Assembly (NCBI RefSeq): GCF_021272205.1
Contig: NZ_JAJSDX010000004.1
Location: 124,001-188,000, forward strand
Direction: 5' to 3'
Length of the DNA: 64,000 nucleotides
From: Pantoea sp. Mb-10
GTDB taxonomy: Bacteria > Pseudomonadota > Gammaproteobacteria > Enterobacterales > Enterobacteriaceae
Position numbers and translations under genes: made by a program. Shown piece after piece: positions 44,617 through 52,884 of this stretch. The number at the start of each line of letters is the position of its first letter. The first letter of the stretch is position 1. The notes beneath the pieces were generated by a model. It searched no databases, was not told the origin of the DNA, and saw only the letters and a program-made list of their open reading frames with translations.

Positions 44617-45501
44617 ATGAAAATACTTCCCGTAATTTCCACCAAAGGTGGAGAAGGCAAATCTACGCAAGCCGCAAACCTCTGTGGCTTCCTTGCTGAC
44701 GCAGGTTTGAAGACGCTTTTAATCGATGGCGACTTCGGCCAGCCCACCGCCAGCAGCATCTATCAACTCACCTATGAAGCGCCGTGCGGTCTATACGAGC
44801 TGCTGATGCAGACCGTGGATCTCAGCGATGCCAGCAAGATAATTTCCCACAGCTTTATCCCTAATCTCGACGTCATCATCTCCAATGACCCGCAGGCTCA
44901 TTTGCTGACGGCCATGCTGCACGCGCCAGACGGTCGGTTGCGCATGCGCAATATTCTGCAGCACCCGCTTTTTAAGCAGTACGACGCCATCATCATTGAT
45001 TCGCAGGGCGCACGCTCAGTGATGCTGGAGCTGATAGTGCTCGCTGCTACCGACTCCACTATCGGCATCGTTAAGCCAGTGTTGCCGGATATTCGTGAGT
45101 TCCTGCGCGGTTCGATAGCGATGTTCGAGCAACTGCGTTCGCTTTCCTCTTATGGCATTAAGCTGCCCGCCGTTCGTATTCTTGTTAACTGCATGGATTA
45201 CACGTCGCTGGCCAAAGCTACGTTGTCGCAGCTGGAGGCAATTGTGAGCGAAGGGAAATACAGTCCCTTTGCTCACGAAATTCCGGTGTCGCTGCTGAAT
45301 ACCCAAATCTTCGATCTCGATATTTATAAAGCAGGCCATTTCGCTGGCGAACCTGCGCACCGGCTTGAAACACAGACGCGTCGCAAGAGTGATTCAGCTC
45401 TACAAACGATGCATAACCTGGCGTGTGAATTGTTCCCGGAATGGCAAAGCAAGTTTGACGCGCTTCTTTCACACTCGGTGAAGGAGGTGAATCATGTCTA
45501 A
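44617..45501 (+). CDS. ParA/Soj-family ATPase of the ICE
   Basis: About 294 residues. Deviant Walker A STKGGEGKST at the N-terminus (ICE ParA type), IDGDFGQPTAS and IIIDSQGARSVM for the Walker A' and B regions. Start set at ATG 44617 (MKILPVISTKGG), as in homologues; ATG 44608 would add three residues. In SPI-7/PAPI-1 elements this protein is needed to keep the excised circle. Its stop overlaps the helicase start. Confidence 0.9.
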   Translation: MKILPVISTKGGEGKSTQAANLCGFLADAGLKTLLIDGDFGQPTASSIYQLTYEAPCGLYELLMQTVDLSDASKIISHSFIPNLDVIISNDPQAHLLTAMLHAPDGRLRMRNILQHPLFKQYDAIIIDSQGARSVMLELIVLAATDSTIGIVKPVLPDIREFLRGSIAMFEQLRSLSSYGIKLPAVRILVNCMDYTSLAKATLSQLEAIVSEGKYSPFAHEIPVSLLNTQIFDLDIYKAGHFAGEPAHRLETQTRRKSDSALQTMHNLACELFPEWQSKFDALLSHSVKEVNHV

Positions 45502-46867
45502 ATCCAGCAATTACCCAATCGATATGCCACATTCCATCGATGCTGAACAGGCGGTGCTGGGCGCGCTAATGCTTGATAACGATCGCTGGGATGATGTCGT
45601 TACGCTTATTCAACGCGAAGACTTCTTCTCCGGACCGCATCGCTCGATTTTCAAAGGCATCGATGAGCTTGCCAGAGGCAACAATCCCTTTGACCTGATC
45701 ACCCTCAGCGAGCTGCTGGAGCGTCACAACATCATCGATCAATGCGGCGGATTTGCTTACCTCGCCGAGCTTAGCAAGAACACACCCAGCGCCGCCAACA
45801 TCCTCGCCTATGCGCGGATAATTGCCGAAAAGAGCCAGCTGCGTCAGCTTTACATGCTCGGCAACCAACTCACCCGCGATGTGCAGCTACCTAACGCTGC
45901 CGCAAGCAACATCACCGAAGTCGCCGAAAGCCAGCTCTTCAACCTTGCCGAGAAAGGTCATGCGCGCCAGCACCAGGAAATCACGGTTCTCGATGGCATG
46001 TCGCAATTACTTACCCGGTTAGAAGAAACCACCGGCGGCAATGGCATCACCGGCACGCCTACAGGCTTTAGAGAAATGGATCAGATGACCTGCGGCTTGC
46101 AGGCGGGCGATTTAATTCTGCTGGCAGCGCGTCCTTCGATGGGCAAAACGGCGCTGGCATTAGCGATGTGCGAATCGGCGCTGGATGCGCTGGAGAGCAA
46201 TTTAGTTTTCTGCTTCAGCCTGGAAATGCCCGCCGAGCAGTTGATGATGCGGCTGGTTGCAATGCTGGGCCAGGTTGAGCTGAATTTGCTGCGCAGCGGC
46301 CAGCTCGATGATGAATGCTGGGCCAGAATCAGCATGGCGATGGAGCGCGTTACAGCATGGAAAGATAGACTGATTATCGATGAAAACAGCGACCAGACTC
46401 CAGCGATGTTGCGTGCCCGCGCGCGGCGTTACATCCGTAAATACGGGCAACCGAGCCTGATTCTGGTCGATTACCTGCAGCTGATGCGTGCGCCTGAGCA
46501 GGAGAACCGTACGCAGGAAATTTCAGAGATCTCGCGCTGCCTGAAGGCGCTGGCCAAAGAGCTGAAATGTCCGCTGGTCGCGTTATCCCAGCTAAATCGT
46601 CAGGTTGAATCGCGCCCCAACAAGCGGCCAAACAACGGCGATCTGCGTGATTCCGGTGCGCTGGAACAGGACGCCGACCTGATTCTCTTCATCTATCGTG
46701 ATGAAGTTTATAACGAGAACTCCACCGAAAAAGGCATCGCCGAAATCATCATCGGCAAGCAACGCCAGGGCCCTATCGGCACCGTCAAAACCGCCTATGA
46801 TGGCCGCTACACGCGCTTTTCAAATGCTGAAAACAACCCCTATCACTTCGGTTATGGGAGGGTTTAG
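45494..46867 (+). CDS. DnaB-like replicative helicase of the ICE
   Basis: 457 residues. N-terminal DnaB domain starting PHSIDAEQAVLGALMLDN, then RecA-like core: Walker A AARPSMGKTALALA, Walker B SLILVDYLQLM, QLNRQVESRPNKRP and DSGALEQDADLILFIYRDE. It should unwind DNA at replication of the excised element. Overlaps parA by eight bases and is followed by parB after two bases. Confidence 0.92.
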   Translation: MSKSSNYPIDMPHSIDAEQAVLGALMLDNDRWDDVVTLIQREDFFSGPHRSIFKGIDELARGNNPFDLITLSELLERHNIIDQCGGFAYLAELSKNTPSAANILAYARIIAEKSQLRQLYMLGNQLTRDVQLPNAAASNITEVAESQLFNLAEKGHARQHQEITVLDGMSQLLTRLEETTGGNGITGTPTGFREMDQMTCGLQAGDLILLAARPSMGKTALALAMCESALDALESNLVFCFSLEMPAEQLMMRLVAMLGQVELNLLRSGQLDDECWARISMAMERVTAWKDRLIIDENSDQTPAMLRARARRYIRKYGQPSLILVDYLQLMRAPEQENRTQEISEISRCLKALAKELKCPLVALSQLNRQVESRPNKRPNNGDLRDSGALEQDADLILFIYRDEVYNENSTEKGIAEIIIGKQRQGPIGTVKTAYDGRYTRFSNAENNPYHFGYGRV

Positions 46868-46869
46868 GC

Positions 46870-48396
46870 ATGACAGCGATGGCAAAACAGCGCACAACCG
46901 ACCTGACCGATGCTCTTCTAAAACGCGGTCGTCAGGCTGAAGCAACATTAACCGTGGCAACGCCAGATGCGCCTGGCAGCGAAATGCCAATGGTGCTGAC
47001 GCTGGATCAGTTGCGCCCCAATCCCGATAACCCGCGAACCAGCCGCAATCCACGCTTTGATGACATCAAGGCATCTATTCGCGCGCGTGGCCTCGATACC
47101 GTGCCGAAAGTCACGCTCGACCCCGACAATCCCGGCTCCTATATCTTCAGCGACGGCGGCAACACGCGTTACCAGGCGCTGAGTGAGCTGTGGGCAGAGA
47201 CGCATAGCGAACATTTCTACCGCGTGCATTGCCTGTTCAAACCGTGGCCTGGTCGCATTAAATGCGTGATTGGCCATCTGGCTGAAAACGAGCTGCGCGG
47301 CGAGCTGAGCTTTATCGAGAAAGCGATCGGCATCCGCAACGCCCGCCAAATTATTGAAGATGAATCAGGCAAAGCGGTTTCCCTGCGTGAACTGGCAACT
47401 GCGCTCACTGAGCAAGGCTATCCGGTTAGTTACTCCAGCCTGAGCCGCATGGACAGCTGCGTCCGTCATCTCTATCCACATTTACCGGCGCTGCTGGAGT
47501 CGGGTCTTGGCCGTCCGCAGATCAACGCGTTGTTGGTGCTTCGCAGCGATGCCGAGAAATTGTGGAATCACTACTCGGCTGAAGCGAAACCGGATGCCAC
47601 GTTTGAAAACGTGATGGCCAAAGTGTGCCCACATTTCAATTCGCCGGAGAGCTGGTCGCTGGAGATGTTTCGCGACGAGTTTATTGGCGAGCTGGTCAAC
47701 GCGCTGCCGCACCCATCACTTAACTACGACCGTTGGCTGATTGAGCTTGATCCCAGTGAACAAAACCGCCGCCAGCTGTTTGGCGAACCTGAACCGGTTG
47801 CACCGCAGCTGCAGCAGCAAAACCAGCAGCCTGAACCGGAAGCAGCACCGCGCGCACCTGCGCTGGTTCGCAAGCCAACTCCACCGCCCACCACGCCAAA
47901 TGTTGCCAGTGGCAACACTTCCGAACCTAATTCCACTGCTGCCACTGGCAACACCTCCGAACCGAGTTCTCCTGTTGCCACTGGCAACACTTCTGATGCG
48001 GTTTCTGCTGTTGCCAGTAGCAACACTCAATCAGCCGCACCGGATTTTTGGTCCATCCCCACTCTGCAGGATGACGCCGATCACCTGCGTAATATCGCCT
48101 TTCGCCTTGCCTTTGAACTGGCCGATTCGGATAGCGATGGCGAGGCTGTCATACCGGATAACAGCGCTAATTCGGCGGGCTATCGCATTGACGAAGAGCT
48201 CAGTGCCTCGCCGATTTCATGCCTGCTTTCCTCGCTGGCTGGCGGCGCATGCGATGAAGACTTACCTGACCTGATGCGCGAGCTGCTGATCGGCAGCAGC
48301 GATGCAGCACCGCGATTTGATGATGCACTTACCCAGACGTTTATGAAGTTAATCCGCACGTTGCGGCGGCTGCGCGAACTGCAGCGCCAAAGCTGA
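46870..48396 (+). CDS. ParB-family partition protein of the ICE
   Basis: 508 residues. ParB/Srx-like N-terminus (LTLDQLRPNPDNPRTSRN, IFSDGGNTRYQALSEL) with a helix-turn-helix middle (SLRELATALTEQGYPVSYSS). A Pro/Gln-rich linker then holds four 12-residue repeats (VASGNTSEPNST and variants) encoded by exact 36-bp DNA units that each contain the 17-bp palindrome listed separately. GGGAGGG precedes the ATG by eight bases. With ParA it should stabilise the element. Confidence 0.9.
   Translation: MTAMAKQRTTDLTDALLKRGRQAEATLTVATPDAPGSEMPMVLTLDQLRPNPDNPRTSRNPRFDDIKASIRARGLDTVPKVTLDPDNPGSYIFSDGGNTRYQALSELWAETHSEHFYRVHCLFKPWPGRIKCVIGHLAENELRGELSFIEKAIGIRNARQIIEDESGKAVSLRELATALTEQGYPVSYSSLSRMDSCVRHLYPHLPALLESGLGRPQINALLVLRSDAEKLWNHYSAEAKPDATFENVMAKVCPHFNSPESWSLEMFRDEFIGELVNALPHPSLNYDRWLIELDPSEQNRRQLFGEPEPVAPQLQQQNQQPEPEAAPRAPALVRKPTPPPTTPNVASGNTSEPNSTAATGNTSEPSSPVATGNTSDAVSAVASSNTQSAAPDFWSIPTLQDDADHLRNIAFRLAFELADSDSDGEAVIPDNSANSAGYRIDEELSASPISCLLSSLAGGACDEDLPDLMRELLIGSSDAAPRFDDALTQTFMKLIRTLRRLRELQRQS
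47901..48025. repeat. Four 36-bp-phased 17-bp palindromes inside parB (candidate parS)
   Basis: TGTTGCCASTGGCAACA: perfect at 47901-47917 and 47973-47989, one mismatch at 47937-47953 and 48009-48025. Starts are exactly 36 bp apart. Each palindrome codes VASGN/VATGN-type residues. The same palindrome recurs perfectly at 56088 and 63907 in unrelated ICE genes, so selection appears to act on the DNA. Likely bound by the ParB encoded here, or by an ICE regulator. Confidence 0.7.
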
Positions 48397-48441
48397 GCGG
48401 CATGTTTAGTCGATTGAGATTACTGAAAACCGGAGATAACC

Positions 48442-49029
48442 ATGATGAGTAACAGCTTGTCTCAGGCCACCAACGGTCTGCTTACCCAGTTAGTGATGGA
48501 ACTCAAATCTGGCTACATCCGCCGCTGCGAAGCGGTGGGTTTGATGCCCGAGGAGATGCAGATGCTTCACGGGCTAACCATTGAAGACCTGCACTACCTG
48601 ATGAACAGCCCCGTATCAGTGCTGACTTTCCGCATCCACCACGAAAACCTGTCGTTGATGTTGCAGCAGGCACGACGTGAGCAAAGACGCCTGCAGCGCA
48701 TCGATCGCGCGCTGGCGCTCAACGGCTCGATCGAGCTAATGCAGCATTACTTCGGCCTGTCCACTGTGGAAGTCGCCGCACGCCGCCGCATGGCCGGTAT
48801 CGAAGTGCGCAAGGGGCGCGGCGTGGTGCTCAACGATGAGGATAACGCCGAGATCTGGCGCAAGTGGCAGAAAGCCAGCATTGGCGATCCTGACAGCGCC
48901 GATGGCCTCGACGTGATGATGCTGTGTGCTGAGCAGATGGATTTGTCACTCACCGCTATCTGGCACGCTGTACATGGCTGGCACAGCAATAAAAAGCCTG
49001 AGCCCGCAGCAATGCGGAAGATGGCATGA
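48442..49029 (+). CDS. DUF2857-family ICE protein
   Basis: 195 residues matching the DUF2857 proteins that follow parB in SPI-7/PFGI-type elements (IRRCEAVGLMPEEMQMLHGL, MQHYFGLSTVEVAARRRMAG). The repeated helix-turn-helix look and position suggest a regulator, possibly FlhC-like in function; unproven here. GGAGAT precedes the ATG. Its stop overlaps the next start (ATGAG). Confidence 0.82.
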   Translation: MMSNSLSQATNGLLTQLVMELKSGYIRRCEAVGLMPEEMQMLHGLTIEDLHYLMNSPVSVLTFRIHHENLSLMLQQARREQRRLQRIDRALALNGSIELMQHYFGLSTVEVAARRRMAGIEVRKGRGVVLNDEDNAEIWRKWQKASIGDPDSADGLDVMMLCAEQMDLSLTAIWHAVHGWHSNKKPEPAAMRKMA

Positions 49030-49280
49030 GCCAACGCAACCAGACGCTGACAGAAGGACTTGTCGCACCGGTCAACGTGCCAGAGCCCTGCCGTCGCAAA
49101 GCGGTGAGGCAACTGACGCTGTTCCGGTGTGGCAAGAACAACTTCACGCGCATCAAAGCGAATGGATCGGACTATCTCAAGATTGACATTGGCCTGTTCT
49201 GGCGGCTGCTGGGTAAAAACAGCGGTAAAGACTGGGAGCTGATGACGCATGAGAGATACAGCAAGGCGATCTGGAAATAG
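49026..49280 (+). CDS. Hypothetical ICE protein, 84 residues
   Basis: I do not recognise it. It is basic, with CGKNNFTRIKANGSDYLKID in the middle, and overlaps the DUF2857 gene by four bases, so it is probably translated with it. Small proteins of this position occur in related elements and may modulate the regulator or replication. Confidence 0.6.
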   Translation: MSQRNQTLTEGLVAPVNVPEPCRRKAVRQLTLFRCGKNNFTRIKANGSDYLKIDIGLFWRLLGKNSGKDWELMTHERYSKAIWK

Positions 49281-49370
49281 CGAGTGTTGTCACTCTGTAT
49301 CCCGCGCGGGGTGCAGCAATAACAGCATTCACCCGATGGCATGTGGCGATCGGCGGCAAAAGGAAATGAC

Positions 49371-50555
49371 ATGAATCTCCCCTCTGACAGCCTAATCGCT
49401 TTCACGATGGAAAAAATGCAGGCGCGCCTGGCGGAAAAAGCCAGTGACGATGGCGTCTCGCAGCTGCGCAGCGGTTTGCTGTATCTCGGCAATGTACAGG
49501 ATGCGTACCCGCGCCAGCTGCTGCTTGATACGCGACTCTCACCGCTCGATAAAATGGCGTGGATGATGATCCGTCTTTACGCGCAGCAGAATCATGGCGC
49601 AGTGTTCCCCAGCTATGACGAGCTGCAGCTCCAGCTCGCTTCCCCGCATAAAGGTAAGGCGTCGCGCGAAACGGTCAGCCGCGTGCTGCTTATGCTGCGA
49701 CTAACCGGCTGGCTCAGCCTGTGCAAGCGCGTTCGCGACGATCAAGGCCGCGTGCGCGGCAATATCTATGCGCAGCACGACGAGCCGCTAACCTGCTGTG
49801 ACGCCGAAATAATGGACCCGGCCTGGCTCGATACCGTCGCTGAAGCGTGTCGCAATGGCAATAAAACCATCAAGCAAACCGCGTTGCAGGTGCTTGATGA
49901 AATCAAAAATGACCCGCAGATGCGCCACTGCAAAAGCCATATTAGCCAGATCGAAAGTCGCCTGGGCAAGCCACAAACGCCACAGGAAATGGCCGCAGCC
50001 AGGAAGCTCATCTCCCCGGATTCGGTTTCCGAACCGGGTATAAAAACGCCGAGTTCGGAAGCCGAACCCAGCATAGCGGCGCATTCAAATTCACTGAGTT
50101 CGGTTTCCGAACCCTCGCTGATACCAAGGCTTCGGCCCGGAGTTCGGAATCCGAACGGTAACGTACGTTGTTTTACACAAGGTGTGAAAAAAAACACGTA
50201 TACACCGGCTGCGCCAGCTTCTGAAATCATCCCCGAACGCTACCGCCAGCGTTTCACCCAGGAAGATCTCGCCATGCTTGAACACCGGCTGGCTGCGTTG
50301 CCCACTGAGCAGTCGCAGCAGCTGCTTCACCAACTTGGCCAGAATCTCGATGCCGGTTCAATCCAGAATCCAACCGGCTGGCTGCTGGCGATTATCAAAA
50401 AAGTGAGAATCGGGCAGTTCACTCACGTTGCGGATTCGCCGCCAGTCACCGCACCGACCAAACAGTCACAACCTGAACCAGCGACGAGAGCATCCCGCTC
50501 CGCCGCTGACATCGCCGGGATCGTGCAATCGATACGCCAACGCCTTAACAGCTGA
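49371..50555 (+). CDS. STY4528-family ICE replication protein
   Basis: 394 residues from ATG 49371, AAAGGAA seven bases upstream. SGLLYLGNVQDAYPRQLLLD, LSPLDKMAWMMIRLYAQQNH and SRVLLMLRLTGWLSLCKRVR form a winged-helix replication-initiator-like N-terminus typical of this family. The middle is a low-complexity Ser/Glu/Pro linker (SSVSEP repeats), whose DNA holds four GTTCGG-N3-CCGAAC palindromes. The C-terminus has FTQEDLAMLEHRLAALPTEQ. Confidence 0.87.
   Translation: MNLPSDSLIAFTMEKMQARLAEKASDDGVSQLRSGLLYLGNVQDAYPRQLLLDTRLSPLDKMAWMMIRLYAQQNHGAVFPSYDELQLQLASPHKGKASRETVSRVLLMLRLTGWLSLCKRVRDDQGRVRGNIYAQHDEPLTCCDAEIMDPAWLDTVAEACRNGNKTIKQTALQVLDEIKNDPQMRHCKSHISQIESRLGKPQTPQEMAAARKLISPDSVSEPGIKTPSSEAEPSIAAHSNSLSSVSEPSLIPRLRPGVRNPNGNVRCFTQGVKKNTYTPAAPASEIIPERYRQRFTQEDLAMLEHRLAALPTEQSQQLLHQLGQNLDAGSIQNPTGWLLAIIKKVRIGQFTHVADSPPVTAPTKQSQPEPATRASRSAADIAGIVQSIRQRLNS
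50020..50156. repeat. Four GTTCGG-N3-CCGAAC palindromes in the STY4528 gene
   Basis: ATTCGGTTTCCGAAC at 50020, GTTCGGAAGCCGAAC at 50053, GTTCGGTTTCCGAAC at 50098, GTTCGGAATCCGAAC at 50142. The arms are constant, centres vary and spacings are 33, 45 and 44 bp. The coding linker is low complexity, which leaves room for a DNA function such as origin iterons or an operator. Confidence 0.65.
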
Positions 50556-50655
50556 CGAGCCAGATAACTGGCAGTTGTGTGAATGGTTTTACGATAGATG
50601 TTGCCTCAACGCTCCTGAAAACTGGCGAAGCATCATCAATTATATGGAGTGGGAA

Positions 50656-51378
50656 ATGGCTGAAGAAAAGAACGAAACCGATACGGCCAAAGCGGGCGCG
50701 TTACGCTCCTCTTTGACCATTGAACTGCACTCGCATTATGCGATTCGATTATGGGAAGGCCGCAGACGCCAACCTGATGATCTGCGTGAACGTGGCAGGC
50801 CACAAATCCTCAGTATGCCGCGTGTAATTCAGCGCGCCAGTTTGATGAGCCGTGACGCTGAGGGCGACAATCCTTATGCAGATATGGCGCTGCTGAAGCT
50901 GGAGAACGCGCTGGATTTGGCGACTACAGAGATTCAGAAATTAGTAGATGAGCTGGAGGCGACGCTCAAAGCTATCCCCGCGCGGATCTCACTGACGGAT
51001 GTATCGTCGGTGTCGCCGCTCAATATTGGCGTGTTCAGCCGCACGCCGCTGGGGTATCGCTGTGTCTGGCTGCTGGTTGGTTACGATCAACTGGCGATGA
51101 AGGTGTTTCAGGCATCCCATTACGGCTTGATCAGCGGCAAAGAGCGCGATGAAATGCTCAGCAATGGCGGCCATCTGGTGCGTAAAGTGTATGGCGTGGC
51201 GCAGCACTATCGTTCGTTCGCCGTAACGCGCGCCGATCTGGAGCAGAAGACAGTGATTGCCAGCGAAGCCGTCAAGCTGCTGGGCGATGTTGATCTGGAG
51301 GTGATGACGGGAAAAATGCTCTCCACCTTTTCACCGAACATGAAAAAGCTGGCGGAAAATAGTGAAGCTTCTGAATAA
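50656..51378 (+). CDS. TIGR03761-family ICE protein (PFL_4669 type)
   Basis: 240 residues from ATG 50656. LRSSLTIELHSHYAIRLWEG, RRRQPDDLRERGRPQILSMP, LNIGVFSRTPLGYRCVWLLV and SHYGLISGKERDEMLSNGGH identify the family, of unknown function but always in this gene block. GGAG lies upstream. The frame is open for 75 further codons upstream, through the STY4528 stop; part of it (DEPDNWQLCEWFYDRCCLNA) looks protein-like, but has no start codon of its own. Confidence 0.85.
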   Translation: MAEEKNETDTAKAGALRSSLTIELHSHYAIRLWEGRRRQPDDLRERGRPQILSMPRVIQRASLMSRDAEGDNPYADMALLKLENALDLATTEIQKLVDELEATLKAIPARISLTDVSSVSPLNIGVFSRTPLGYRCVWLLVGYDQLAMKVFQASHYGLISGKERDEMLSNGGHLVRKVYGVAQHYRSFAVTRADLEQKTVIASEAVKLLGDVDLEVMTGKMLSTFSPNMKKLAENSEASE

Positions 51379-51992
51379 CTTTCTGGCGCTTCAGCAAAGC
51401 CTTTTATGTCCTCAGCGATGCTGATAAGGTTAACAGGCTTCGATGTAGCACCCCGTGACTGCGGGATGGTTGGATGTCTTTTACGGGGACAGAAAATCAT
51501 CAGTCCGGCAGGCAAATCACCGCACATCCGATTTGGTCTGTAAGGCGCACGCCCTCCGTGAAAACCGCGCCGGAGTTTCCTCTCCCGGAGTAACGAATAA
51601 ACTACCGGTCTGCGTGCAGGCCCTGAGCGCTGGCAATTGCTGGCGCTTTTTTATTTTTATCTCCGCAAAACTACTTTATCGCTGACATCCGCTTTTAGCG
51701 GCAGGACACTGGAACGGCATTATTGTTGTTGTCTCAACAACCAGCCAATGTTTCAGCAGCCTGAGAGAAACGCTTACGCGGTTGCCATCTAAAACTTCAT
51801 GACCTGAGAGAAGTGCTGCTTTTGCAGTGGTCGATCCGCTCAACCTCTTAATGCGGATATCACCTGTGTGATGAGGTTCTTTGCACTAACCAGCCAGCGC
51901 GGCATAGCTATCCGCGCTTCCTGACGGAAAGCATTTATCCGTCAGGGATGAATGTTTCTCCGTCACTATTTCCCACTCCTGGAGTAAACATC
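51379..51992. other. 614-bp noncoding stretch with several hairpins
   Basis: No credible gene. Structured segments: GTTGTTGTCTCAACAAC near 51725, and CCTGACGGA/TCCGTCAGG at 51920-51946 just before the STY4534-like gene. A terminator is listed separately. It probably holds the end of the replication operon and the promoter of the next one, and may encode a small RNA. Confidence 0.5.
51626..51653 (+). terminator. Rho-independent terminator
   Basis: AGCGCTGGCA-AT-TGCTGGCGCT pairs along its length with two G-T wobbles and is followed by six T, about 250 bp after the TIGR03761 stop. Confidence 0.75.
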
Positions 51993-52464
51993 ATGACTGC
52001 TACCACTACCAACAACGCTGCAAACAACACCAACACCGCTTCTACCAAAACTGAATATTTCAATCTCAACATCAAGGGCCTGGGTTATCTGAGCAACATT
52101 CGCAGAATTGAAACCCTCACTGGCGGCTTCCTTAGCGTGGTGATTAATGCGCTAAGCGGCCCCACTGACAACCCTACCTACGTGCGCTTTGATGCCACGG
52201 TCGCTTATAAGTCGCTGCCAGAAAGCCGTAGACGAGGACCAGAAAGTGCTGCTTGGGTTTACTCTCAGCAATCTGACGTCTGACATTTTCACGCTCAACA
52301 AAGGTGACCACGCAGGCGAACAACGGGTTAGCTTGAAAGCCAGACTTATAAAGGTCGATTGGATCAAGATTGGTCAGGCGATGGTTTTTAAGGCTGACAA
52401 GAGTGAGACTCAGCCACCAAAAAATTCGCAAAAAACTAAGAGTTACGTTAATAACTCATTTTAG
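51993..52464 (+). pseudogene. Broken STY4534-family (DUF3577) ICE replication gene
   Basis: From ATG 51993 (GGAGT upstream) the frame codes TKTEYFNLNIKGLGYLSNIR and ALSGPTDNPTYVRFDATV, as in DUF3577 proteins. It then leaves the family and stops at 52283. The rest of the family sequence (SRCQKAVDEDQKVLLGFTLS, SLKARLIKVDWIKI) continues in the +1-shifted frame from about 52200 to 52464. The junction near 52200 also lacks the residues that normally follow the arginine-valine motif, so a short frameshifting deletion is likely rather than a homopolymer error. Confidence 0.8.
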
Positions 52465-52470
52465 ATTCTT

Positions 52471-52492
52471 AACACCCCTCACGAGGGGTGTT
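52471..52492 (+). terminator. Terminator after the STY4534 remnant
   Basis: AACACCCC-TCACGA-GGGGTGTT stem followed by TCTTTTTC, seven bases after the last codon of the remnant. Confidence 0.88.
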
Positions 52493-52499
52493 TCTTTTT

Positions 52500-52870
52500 C
52501 ATTATAAATCATGCGGTTAATCGAATGGATTGCACAATCTTGAAAACCCTGTACTTTGCATTACTATCGTTATAGTGTACGGATGATGGTTTTAGAGGTT
52601 GACGATATGTTAGTCAAGGGTAGAATGTCCGGACTTTTTGCGAGGGGCGTCTAATGATTGTTGAATTTAAACTTACAACAAAAAAAGAAGAAGAAAAAAA
52701 ACCTTCAAATCATAAAGATAACTTTGAAGGAGTTGTTAGCTTTAAGTCTAAATCAGCATCTGATGAAGAAAAGATCATACAATCTATCATTACTCGTGCT
52801 GAAAATTTGAATTGGTAAATAGTAGTAACACTCTTCAAAGAATCTTATATATAGTGGTGCTTTTAAGTGA
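52500..52870 (+). ncRNA. Candidate AvcI-like inhibitory RNA region
   Basis: In Vibrio AvcID systems a small RNA, AvcI, is encoded directly upstream of the deaminase AvcD on the same strand and keeps it inactive. Here the 370-bp AT-rich gap before the AvcD-like gene contains its own promoter-like DNA and a 54-codon frame. I cannot verify AvcI secondary structure by eye, so the assignment rests on position and the strength of the AvcD match. Confidence 0.35.
52654..52818 (+). CDS. Small ORF, 54 residues, upstream of the AvcD-like gene
   Basis: ATG 52654 with GAGGGG about eight bases upstream; charged Lys/Glu-rich peptide (MIVEFKLTTKKEEEKK..., ending RAENLNW). No known domain. It might be a real small protein, or only the coding look of the inhibitory RNA. 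It sits 66 bp before the deaminase gene. Confidence 0.45.
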   Translation: MIVEFKLTTKKEEEKKPSNHKDNFEGVVSFKSKSASDEEKIIQSIITRAENLNW

Positions 52871-52884
52871 GCGGAAGTACCATT

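Noticed and set aside
47901..48025. 36-bp repeats in parB considered as CRISPR
   Set aside because: They are in-frame codon repeats with imperfect units and no spacers; the conserved part is a 17-bp palindrome.
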